A stretch of 15,122 nucleotides of DNA, taken from NCBI GenBank assembly GCA_003252145.1, contig QKDJ01000054.1:1-15122 (forward strand). The letters are read 5' to 3'. Positions 8,891 to 15,122 of this stretch are shown here, in pieces. Source of the DNA: Azovibrio restrictus. Lineage in GTDB: Bacteria; Pseudomonadota; Gammaproteobacteria; Burkholderiales; Rhodocyclaceae. The notes beneath the pieces are model-generated. The model saw only the letters and a program-made list of their open reading frames with translations, was not told where the DNA came from and ran no database searches. A program made the position numbers and the translations under genes. Numbering within the stretch: the first letter of the stretch is position 1; each line of letters opens with the position of its first letter.

Positions 8891-10396
8891 ATGATAATGG
8901 ACCCCACCTTGGCCAATCCCCTCGCCCCCATCTTCGCCGCCCTGGAACCCCAGGCCGTCTGGCGTCATTTCGCCACCCTGTGCGCCATTCCCCGCCCCTC
9001 CAAACATGAGGCGGCCCTGGTAGCCCATCTCCAACAATGGGCTCTGGCCAAGGGATTGGAAGCCCGCCAAGACTCGGTTGGCAACCTGATCATCAGAAAG
9101 CCAGCCACCCCTGGGCGAGAACAAGCACCGGGCATCGTGCTCCAGGGCCATGTGGACATGGTTTGCCAGCAGCACAGGGGTCATGACCACGATTTCATGA
9201 AGGACCCCATTCAAGTCATACGGGAAAACGGCTGGCTCCTGGCCCCGGATACCACTCTGGGTGCTGACAACGGCATCGGCGTAGCCCTGGCCCTGGCCGC
9301 CCTGGAAGCCGAGAATCTGCCCCACGGCCCCCTGGAAGTGCTACTCACAGTAGACGAGGAAGCCGGCATGGGTGGTGTGCGGGGCCTGCAGCCCGGCACA
9401 TTGGAAGCCCGCTATCTGATCAATCTGGATACGGAGGAATGGGGCCAGTTCTACCTGGGCTGTGCCGGTGGCGTGGACGTGGTGGGGCAACTGCCTGCGC
9501 CCGCCATCCCCGCCCCTCCCGGCTGGGTCGGACTGGAAATCACCCTGGATGGCCTGAGCGGCGGCCACTCGGGCGTCAATATCCACGAAGGTCGGGCCAA
9601 TGCCATCAAACTCATGCTGGCCCTGCTGCTGGAAGTGGGCATGGGTTACAAACTGGCTGTAGGCCGACTGGATGGCGGCACCGTACGCAATGCCCTGCCC
9701 CGCTCGGCCCGGGCCCTGGTGCTCATGCATCCCCAGCAGAAATCCGCCTTCACCCACGCCATCAGCCTGTTGGAAGCTCGCCTGCGCAAGCAGTATCAGA
9801 CCACCGATCCCGCCCTGAAGATTGAAGTCACCCCCGCAGCAGCCTCAGAAACCGTCATCGAACCGACGGCCTGGCGCAAGCTGGCCTCGGCCCTGGACCA
9901 GGCCCCCTATGGGGTCGCCACCATGAGCCCGGCTTTTGCCGGCGTGGTGGAAAGCTCCAATAACCTGGGTACCCTGGGCCTGGAGCCCGGTTCCTGCGAG
10001 GCCGGCTTTCTGGTGCGTTCCCTGGTCAATGGGGAGCGGGATGCCCTGGCCGAGCGCATTGCCAGCCAGATTCGGGCCGCCGGGGGCAAAGCTCATATCC
10101 ATGGGGCCTACCCGGGCTGGGAGCCCCGCCCCGACTCGCCTCTCCTGGCCCGCTGTCAGGCCGTGTATGTGGAAACCTACGGCCAATCCGCCGGTCTGCA
10201 GGTCATCCACGCGGGTCTGGAATGCGGCCTGATCGCCCACACCCATCCTCAGCTGGACATGATTTCCTTCGGTCCGGACATCCGCGGCGCTCATGCCCCG
10301 GGAGAACGGGTCCGCATTGATTCCGTGGGCCAGTGCTGGACCCTGCTGACCCGCCTGTTGGACCAACTCTCCCTGCCCGAAAGGAGCGCCTCATGA
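8891..10396 (+). CDS. pepD: Aminoacyl-histidine dipeptidase (peptidase D, M20 family)
   Basis: PepD is a cytoplasmic zinc dipeptidase that cleaves Xaa-His dipeptides such as carnosine, recycling peptide-derived amino acids. The 501-residue product matches the M20C family throughout. Metal and catalytic positions are visible: His87 in GHVDM, Asp126 in GADNGIG, Glu156-Glu157 in DEEAGM, Asp180 in NLDTEE and His468 in RGAHAPGE. The lid/dimerisation domain follows the GLSGGHSGVNIHEGR block (222-235), and IHAGLECG (439-446) is also typical. The start chosen is the ATG at 8891, with a modest AGAAG upstream; an ATG at 8897 would shorten it by two residues, and an upstream TTG at 8861 is unlikely. It overlaps the next gene by ATGA, pointing to translational coupling, and is divergent from the MazG-like gene by about 30 bp. 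Confidence 0.95.
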   Translation: MIMDPTLANPLAPIFAALEPQAVWRHFATLCAIPRPSKHEAALVAHLQQWALAKGLEARQDSVGNLIIRKPATPGREQAPGIVLQGHVDMVCQQHRGHDHDFMKDPIQVIRENGWLLAPDTTLGADNGIGVALALAALEAENLPHGPLEVLLTVDEEAGMGGVRGLQPGTLEARYLINLDTEEWGQFYLGCAGGVDVVGQLPAPAIPAPPGWVGLEITLDGLSGGHSGVNIHEGRANAIKLMLALLLEVGMGYKLAVGRLDGGTVRNALPRSARALVLMHPQQKSAFTHAISLLEARLRKQYQTTDPALKIEVTPAAASETVIEPTAWRKLASALDQAPYGVATMSPAFAGVVESSNNLGTLGLEPGSCEAGFLVRSLVNGERDALAERIASQIRAAGGKAHIHGAYPGWEPRPDSPLLARCQAVYVETYGQSAGLQVIHAGLECGLIAHTHPQLDMISFGPDIRGAHAPGERVRIDSVGQCWTLLTRLLDQLSLPERSAS

Positions 10397-10917
10397 ATCT
10401 CTATCGTCTCGGCCAGATCACCCCCCAACTGGGCCAGGATGTCTGGATTGCCCCCAACGCCACCGTGATTGGCGACATTCGCCTGGCAGACCGGGCTTCT
10501 GTCTGGTTCAACACGGTGCTACGGGGAGACAACGACCCCATCTTCATCGGTACGGAAACCAATATCCAGGACAACTCGGTACTGCATACGGATGCGGGCA
10601 TCCCCATGCACATCGGCGACCGGGTCACGGTAGGCCATCAGGTGATGCTGCACGGTTGCACCATCGGTGACGGCAGCCTCATCGGCATTGGTTCCGTGCT
10701 CCTCAACCGCTGCCAGATCGGCCGCCAAAGCATCGTCGGCGCCAATACCCTGATTCCCGAGGGCAAGATCTTCCCGGACCGGGTACTGATCGTGGGCTCC
10801 CCAGGCAAGGTGATCCGGGAGCTAACAGATGAAGAAGTGGCCCGTCTGGAAAAGAGCGCCGCCCATTACGTGGCCAACGCCCGGCGCTATCGCACGGAAT
10901 TGCTGCCAGTGACCTAG
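10393..10917 (+). CDS. Gamma-class carbonic anhydrase family protein (left-handed beta-helix)
   Basis: A 174-residue hexapeptide-repeat protein of the gamma-carbonic anhydrase/YrdA-PaaY group. The repeats (IAPNATVIGDI, ASVWFNTVLRGD, IHIG-type turns, VTVGHQVMLHGCTIG, LIGIGSVLLN) build a left-handed beta-helix that trimerises. The three zinc/iron ligands are present as His65 (VLHTD), His82 and His87 (GHQVMLH). Arg44 and Asp46 (RGD) and Gln59 (NIQD) match the Cam active-site neighbours. It lacks the acidic loop of Cam, as do CamH-type enzymes, so bicarbonate/CO2 interconversion is likely but unproven; some relatives are thioesterase-like or inactive. The start at 10393 has a strong AAGGAG and overlaps the pepD stop as ATGA; an in-frame ATG at 10333 lies inside pepD and precedes the conserved N-terminus, so I rejected it. 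Confidence 0.9.
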   Translation: MNLYRLGQITPQLGQDVWIAPNATVIGDIRLADRASVWFNTVLRGDNDPIFIGTETNIQDNSVLHTDAGIPMHIGDRVTVGHQVMLHGCTIGDGSLIGIGSVLLNRCQIGRQSIVGANTLIPEGKIFPDRVLIVGSPGKVIRELTDEEVARLEKSAAHYVANARRYRTELLPVT

Positions 10918-10943
10918 ATCAAAAGTTGTATCCGGCGACTGGC

Positions 10944-10949
10944 TACAAT
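10944..10949 (+). promoter_or_regulatory. Candidate -10 element for the GGDEF-EAL gene
   Basis: TACAAT, a 5/6 match to the -10 consensus, lies 32 bp before the ATG in the 64-bp gap after the carbonic anhydrase-like gene. No good -35 is found 16-18 bp upstream. A transcript from here would have a leader of about 25 nt. The ATG has no recognisable Shine-Dalgarno but is followed by an A-rich start (seven A). Confidence 0.35.
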
Positions 10950-10981
10950 CTGGCCAGAATATTTTTCCCGTCAGTCGCCCC

Positions 10982-13900
10982 ATGAAAAAAACCCTTCTGG
11001 CCAACATCATGACCCGAGGACCTGTCACCCTGCCCCAGGACGCCTGCCTGGGTGACGCTGCCCGAGCCCTGGCCGAAGCCCACATCAGTTCCATCCTGGT
11101 TCGCGGCAACGAAGGTATCGTCGGCATCATCACCGAGCAGGACATGGTGCGCGCCTACGGCAACAACCTGGCCGAAGACACCCCCCTGTGGAACATCATG
11201 AGCAGCCCGGTTCTTTCCGCAACGGAAAGCATGGAATTCCGGGAAGCCTATGAGTTGATGAGCAGCAAAGGGGTGCGCCACCTGCTGGTGGTGACCAATG
11301 ATGACTTACCTGTGGGCATCGTCAGCCAGAGTGATTTTGAGCGTCACCTGAGTGCAGCCTATTACCGCCGACTGAAGGACGTACAGGCGGTCATGCAGCA
11401 CAGCCTGCCCACCCTTGCTCCCCAGGCCACCATTGCCGAGGCGGTCTTCGCCATGGCTGAAAACCACAGCAATTGCATCGTGGTGGTGGATAAGGGCCGC
11501 CCCCTGGGTCTGCTGACGGAGCGGGATGTGGTGCGCCTTTACCATAACCACGCTACCCGGCAGGCGCCTCTGGCCGGAGTCATGACCCTCAACCCCATTT
11601 GCATCAATGCCCATACCTCGGTCACAGATGCCGCCCAGCTCATGCATGAGCACAGTATCCGCCATCTGCCGGTACTGGATGAACGGGGGCAGTTGGTAGG
11701 GCTGGTAACGGAAGCTGACATGCTCAAGCGCCTGGGCCAGGAGTTACTGGAAATTACCGGCAAGGAGCAAAAGCAGGTCTGTCAGCAACTGGCTCAGGCT
11801 GAGGCCCGCTGGCAAGCCATCTTCCACCAAGCCTCCCAATTCATGGGCATTCTGGATGGTGAAGGCCGCTTACTTGAGGCGAACCATTCAGCACTAGCCC
11901 TGATCGGCATCACCCGGGAACAGGTCCTGGGTCAGTACTTCTGGAACACCCCCTGGTGGCGACACGACGAAGCCCAAAAAGAACGTCTGCGCCAGGCCAT
12001 CAATACGACCATTTCCGGAGGCATGGCCCGCTTCGAGGCCACCCACCCCAGCCTAGACGGTACCTTGCACTGGGTCAGCTTCCAGCTTCGCCGCCTGGAC
12101 CAGGAAGACGGCTGCCCCCTGCGCCTGTTGGCCGAAGGGGTGGATATCACCGAACGCCATCTGGCAGAAGCCAGCCTGCGCATGGCTGCCGGGGTTTTCA
12201 GCCATAGTCACGATGCAGTGCTGATCACCGATGCTTCTGGCGTCATCATGGATGTGAACCCTGCCTTCAGCCGCCTCATGGGTTATACCCGGGACGAAAG
12301 CGTGGGCCGACATGCCCGTCTGCTCAATTCCGGTCATCACAACGAAGCCTTCTTCGAGCAGATGTTCCGCCAGGTACGAACCCAGGGCGCCTGGCATGGG
12401 GAATTGATCAATCGGCGCAAGGATGGCTCGGCCGTCATGGTCCTGATGACCCTTTCGGCCATTCAGGATGAAAAGGATCAGGTCTCCCAATATGTGGGCA
12501 TATTCTCGGACATCACTGATCGTAAGGCCCACGAACACCGGCTGGAGCAACTGGCCCACTACGACCCCCTGACCGGACTGCCCAATCGCAGTCTGCTGAT
12601 GGATCGCCTGAATCAGTCCCTGGCCCACGCCCGTCGGCGCAATAGCCGCCTGTCCGTCGCCTACCTGGACCTGGATGGCTTCAAGCAGGTCAATGACCTG
12701 CACGGGCACCACACGGGCGACCGGTTGCTGGTGGAAGTGGCCGCTCGACTCAAGGGATTGTTGCGTTCAGGAGATACGGCCGCCCGGCTGGGTGGTGATG
12801 AATTCGTACTGCTCATCAACGACCTGGGCTCCATCTCGGAATTGGAAACCATCATGAGCCGGGTTCTGGATAGCCTGGTCCAGCCCTTCCTGACCTTGGG
12901 TCACAAGCTCCATATTTCTGCCTCCATCGGCGTAACCCTGTTCCCCGATGACGGGGTGGATGGAGATGTTCTGCTCCGCCATGCGGACCACGCCATGTAT
13001 GAAGCCAAGCGCCGGGGGCAGAACCGTTACTTCCTCTTCGATGTGGCCCAGGATCAGATGGCCCGGGAACTGCGGGAACTGGTCACAGAAGTCCGCAAGG
13101 GGCTCCAGCAGAAGGAGTTCCAGCTGCACTACCAACCCAAGGTGAATCTGTGCTCCGGCATTGTCATTGGTGCAGAAGCCCTGCTGCGCTGGCAAAAACC
13201 CGGTGAAGACCGCCTGCGGCTGCCAGGCAGCTTTCTGCCCCAATTGAGCACCCATGAGGTCATGGAGGAAATCGGTCAATGGGTGCTGGAGGAAGCTCTG
13301 GCCCAGATGCGTCTATGGCAACAACAGGGGCTGGAGTTGGCCATTAGCGTCAACCTTTCCCCGCGCCAGATTCAATCCGCCCATTTCGTAGACAAGCTGC
13401 GCAACACCCTGGCCGCTTTCCCGGAGGTCAAGCCGAGCCAACTGGAACTGGAGGTGGTGGAAAGCGCTGCCCTGGATGACCTGATCCACACGGGACAAGT
13501 AATGACCGAATGCCAGACATTGGGTGTGACCTTTTCCCTGGACGACTTCGGTACCGGCTACTCCTCACTGGCCTATTTCAAGAACCTCCCGGCCAGCACC
13601 CTGAAAATCGACCAGACCTTCGTCCGCGACATGTTGCGGGAACCCGAAGCCCTGGCCATCGTTGAAGGGGTACTGGGGCTGACCAACGCCTTCCAGCGCA
13701 ATGCAGTGGCAGAAGGCGTCGAGTCCACGGCCCACGGCACCTTGCTGGTACGCCTGGGCTGCATTCAGGCCCAGGGTTACGCCATTGCCCGGCCCATGCC
13801 TGCAGACGAGCTCCCGGACTGGGTGCTCAATTTCACTCCGGAACAGGAGTGGATGATGGCCGCCGAAGAACAGTGGCGTCATGAAGACTTCCCCCTGATC

Positions 13901-14236
13901 GCCGCCGAGGTGGAACACCGGCACTGGAAGGAAAAGGTGGAGAACCTGCTGAACCGGGATGGGGACGGGGCTTCACTACCCGAGATTCCCGATCAAAACC
14001 AGTGTCGCCTGGGGCGCTGGCTGTCAGGCTCGGGTTCCAGCAACTACAGCCACCTGGACATTTTCCAGCAATTGGTCGGGCACCATGATCAGATGCACAA
14101 TCTGGTCTCACAACTGATCAGCGAAAAGCCTCTGACCGCAGATCGCCTGAATGCCTTCCGTCAGTCCAGCCTGCAGGTTCTGGATGATCTTTCCCTGTTG
14201 CAACAGGCCGTTTCGCGTTTGCGGCAGAGCAATTGA
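10982..14236 (+). CDS. Multi-sensor cyclic-di-GMP cyclase/phosphodiesterase (CBSx4-PASx2-GGDEF-EAL-CZB)
   Basis: A 1084-residue protein with no membrane segment, expected to make and/or break c-di-GMP in the cytoplasm. Residues 6-250 hold four CBS repeats (about 6-58, 70-122, 134-187, 198-250), i.e. two Bateman modules that in other proteins bind adenine nucleotides. Two PAS domains follow (about 274-390 and 397-513). The GGDEF domain (about 523-688) has an intact GGDEF at 604-608 and an RxxD inhibitory site (Arg595, Asp598) five residues before it. The EAL domain (about 700-945) keeps Glu732 (EALLRW), Asn791, Glu824, Asp854-Asp855 (DDFGTGYS), Lys875, Glu911 and Gln931, the set expected of active phosphodiesterases. 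The C-terminus (about 965-1080) looks like a CZB zinc-binding domain: His979, Cys1008 (CRLGRW), His1035 and His1039. The ATG at 10982 is needed to complete the first CBS repeat. It is a single-gene unit ended by a strong terminator. Domain calls are firm; net activity is not predictable. Confidence 0.93.
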   Translation: MKKTLLANIMTRGPVTLPQDACLGDAARALAEAHISSILVRGNEGIVGIITEQDMVRAYGNNLAEDTPLWNIMSSPVLSATESMEFREAYELMSSKGVRHLLVVTNDDLPVGIVSQSDFERHLSAAYYRRLKDVQAVMQHSLPTLAPQATIAEAVFAMAENHSNCIVVVDKGRPLGLLTERDVVRLYHNHATRQAPLAGVMTLNPICINAHTSVTDAAQLMHEHSIRHLPVLDERGQLVGLVTEADMLKRLGQELLEITGKEQKQVCQQLAQAEARWQAIFHQASQFMGILDGEGRLLEANHSALALIGITREQVLGQYFWNTPWWRHDEAQKERLRQAINTTISGGMARFEATHPSLDGTLHWVSFQLRRLDQEDGCPLRLLAEGVDITERHLAEASLRMAAGVFSHSHDAVLITDASGVIMDVNPAFSRLMGYTRDESVGRHARLLNSGHHNEAFFEQMFRQVRTQGAWHGELINRRKDGSAVMVLMTLSAIQDEKDQVSQYVGIFSDITDRKAHEHRLEQLAHYDPLTGLPNRSLLMDRLNQSLAHARRRNSRLSVAYLDLDGFKQVNDLHGHHTGDRLLVEVAARLKGLLRSGDTAARLGGDEFVLLINDLGSISELETIMSRVLDSLVQPFLTLGHKLHISASIGVTLFPDDGVDGDVLLRHADHAMYEAKRRGQNRYFLFDVAQDQMARELRELVTEVRKGLQQKEFQLHYQPKVNLCSGIVIGAEALLRWQKPGEDRLRLPGSFLPQLSTHEVMEEIGQWVLEEALAQMRLWQQQGLELAISVNLSPRQIQSAHFVDKLRNTLAAFPEVKPSQLELEVVESAALDDLIHTGQVMTECQTLGVTFSLDDFGTGYSSLAYFKNLPASTLKIDQTFVRDMLREPEALAIVEGVLGLTNAFQRNAVAEGVESTAHGTLLVRLGCIQAQGYAIARPMPADELPDWVLNFTPEQEWMMAAEEQWRHEDFPLIAAEVEHRHWKEKVENLLNRDGDGASLPEIPDQNQCRLGRWLSGSGSSNYSHLDIFQQLVGHHDQMHNLVSQLISEKPLTADRLNAFRQSSLQVLDDLSLLQQAVSRLRQSN

Positions 14237-14262
14237 AAAGACCCGGGAGACCCGGGTCTTTT
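14236..14262 (+). terminator. Bidirectional intrinsic terminator between the GGDEF-EAL gene and fliW
   Basis: A 12-bp perfect stem, AAAAGACCCGGG (14236-14247) and CCCGGGTCTTTT (14251-14262), closes an AGA loop. It has a T-run on either strand, so it can end both the plus-strand GGDEF-EAL transcript and the converging fliW transcript. The first A is also the last base of the GGDEF-EAL stop codon. Confidence 0.9.
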
Positions 14263-14290
14263 GGAGCACTGCAGAACAAGCGATTCAGAT

Positions 14291-14737
14291 TCAGGCAGAA
14301 GCGCTCAGGTTGGACAGCACCACGTTGGGACGAACCCGGGTCAGCACCTTCTGCAGCCCCAGGCGGGCCTTGGTGTTGATGATCAAAGGCGCACGCAGAT
14401 TGGCGCCCAGAGAGGCAGCGGCATCGCCTTCCTTCTTGAACAGTACCAGCACCACGGCGGCATCAGCCGGATCAGCCAGCTTGATGGACTGGGTTTACGC
14501 ATCGGTCAGGGCCAGCTCGTAGGTGAAACCCAGGGCAGCCGGATCAATGATCTGCAAAGCCAGATGGGGATCGTCCACGGATTGCAGGGTAAAGCTCACC
14601 GGCTCTTCACCGCCCTCACCTTCATGAATCAGCATGAAACGCTTGTTGCTTTCAAAGCTCAGCAGGCCGCCAGGAAACTCAATGACCTGATCGGGGTTTG
14701 CTTCCACATTGCCAAACAGAAAAGTTTCAACCTTCAT
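14291..14737 (-). pseudogene. fliW: Flagellar assembly factor FliW, interrupted by an in-frame stop codon
   Basis: FliW binds CsrA and flagellin and so couples flagellin translation to filament assembly (known from Bacillus and Campylobacter). The reading frame from the ATG at 14737 gives 80 typical FliW residues ([16 protein letters not shown], then [16 protein letters not shown] and [16 protein letters not shown]), then TAA at 14497-14495. Beyond it the same frame stays open for 67 codons to TGA at 14291, with the FliW C-terminal hallmark [17 protein letters not shown]. Ignoring the TAA, the protein would be 148 residues, the normal family length. A single base change (for example from GAA, CAA or AAA) explains it; there is no frameshift or other damage. 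AGGAG (14748-14744) lies six bases before the ATG. It could be a recent nonsense mutation, a sequencing error, or less likely readthrough; the 80-residue product alone would lack about half the beta-barrel fold. No csrA or other flagellar gene is in the window. Confidence 0.88.
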
Positions 14738-14937
14738 TCATTTCTCCTCTCATGATTTTGGAATCATCTTTCATCGAATCATGCTACTCCATTTAGTTCC
14801 ATTGCAGAAGGCGCGGGTAGTCTAATTTTTCCCAAGGCAGACAGCCTTCACAAACATCCACCGGACATGGATTCGGGCTTGCCTATTGCCCCGGCTTTTG
14901 GCAAGGTTCGCCCTTTTCCGGAAAAGCCTCCTCATAC
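14738..14937. promoter_or_regulatory. Intergenic region between divergent fliW and tex
   Basis: These 200 bp must carry promoters in both directions, but I found no convincing -35/-10 pair. They hold an inverted repeat ATGATT-TTGG-AATCAT (14752-14767) with a second GAATCAT 15 bp on (14776-14782), just upstream of the fliW ribosome site. Near tex lie a perfect 14-bp palindrome CTTTTCCGGAAAAG (14913-14926) and a longer-range pair GGCTTTT (14893-14899) / AAAAGCC (14922-14928). Confidence 0.4.
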
Positions 14938-15122
14938 ATGCTTGCTCCCATCGAACACCGCATTGCCCTGGAACTGGGCGTACGCCCCGCCCAGGTCATG
15001 GCCGCCGTCCAGTTGCTGGACGAAGGCGCCACCGTTCCCTTCATCGCCCGTTACCGCAAGGAAGTCACCGGCGGGCTGGACGACACCCAGTTGCGTACCC
15101 TGGACGAACGGCTCACCTACCT
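14938..15122 (+). CDS. tex: Tex-family RNA-binding transcription accessory protein, 3' part beyond window
   Basis: Tex is a cytoplasmic nucleic-acid-binding protein (helix-hairpin-helix, YqgF-like and C-terminal S1 domains, about 770 residues) implicated in transcription and expression of toxins and stress responses. Only the first 61 codons are present. They read [20 protein letters not shown], then the strongly conserved [24 protein letters not shown] block and LDERLTYL, which is the diagnostic Tex N-terminus. The start is the ATG at 14938, which fits the usual MLxxIExRIAxEL opening; the nearest purine-rich site, GGAAAAG (14920-14926), lies within a palindrome and is 11 bp away, so translation initiation may be weak or structure-dependent. 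It is divergent from fliW and reads out of the window. Confidence 0.93.
   Translation, partial: MLAPIEHRIALELGVRPAQVMAAVQLLDEGATVPFIARYRKEVTGGLDDTQLRTLDERLTY

Noticed and set aside
10982..10994. Run of seven A right after the GGDEF-EAL start codon as a phase-variable slippery tract
   Set aside because: Seven A is short for slippage-driven variation, and A-rich early codons are common for efficient initiation.
14151..14755. Plus-strand open frames over fliW
   Set aside because: They cross the terminator and oppose recognisable FliW sequence; they are not better candidates than an interrupted fliW.
14788..14802. Two ATGGA (A-N-GGA) motifs ten bases apart on the fliW strand as CsrA sites
   Set aside because: The motif is too short and common, no hairpin loop displays it convincingly, and the transcription start is unknown.

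Overview
The window (about 15.1 kb) is dense, GC-rich chromosomal DNA from a free-living, probably flagellated Gram-negative bacterium. Protein style (PyrG, RlmJ, PepD, Tex, a gamma-class carbonic anhydrase-like protein, large PAS/REC/HPt kinases, a GGDEF-EAL protein) fits a Betaproteobacterium, perhaps close to Rhodocyclales. That placement is inference from family resemblance. I see no rRNA, tRNA, CRISPR array, transposase or phage gene, and nothing that suggests recent transfer.

Layout. (1) Positions 1-7155, minus strand: a 1450-residue membrane hybrid histidine kinase, then 2 bp later an RpfG-like response regulator (REC + HD-GYP), then after a 94-bp gap with a hairpin and promoter-like elements, pyrG (CTP synthase, cut by the left edge). 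(2) 7288-8457, plus strand: a small IsdG/ABM-fold heme monooxygenase-like protein and rlmJ. (3) 8502-8861, minus strand: a MazG-like nucleotide pyrophosphohydrolase, converging on rlmJ and divergent from pepD by about 30 bp. (4) 8891-10917, plus strand: pepD and a gamma-carbonic-anhydrase-family gene, overlapping by ATGA. (5) 10982-14236, plus strand: a 1084-residue c-di-GMP protein with architecture CBSx4-PASx2-GGDEF-EAL-CZB, ended by a near-perfect bidirectional terminator. (6) 14291-14737, minus strand: fliW, interrupted by an in-frame TAA at codon 81. (7) 14938-15122, plus strand: start of tex, cut by the right edge.

How it fits together. Two independent c-di-GMP modules lie in the window. 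One is a phosphorelay (His724 to a receiver Asp to HPt His1307 to Asp61 of the regulator) that should control an HD-GYP phosphodiesterase. The other is a single-chain protein with apparently intact cyclase (GGDEF plus RxxD inhibitory site) and phosphodiesterase (EAL) halves, with adenylate-type (CBS), PAS and zinc (CZB) sensory parts. With the nearby fliW, whose product in other bacteria antagonises CsrA and couples flagellin synthesis to assembly, the theme is the motile/sessile decision. The remaining genes are housekeeping. The most notable observations are the nonsense codon in an otherwise undamaged fliW and the five-domain-type c-di-GMP protein.
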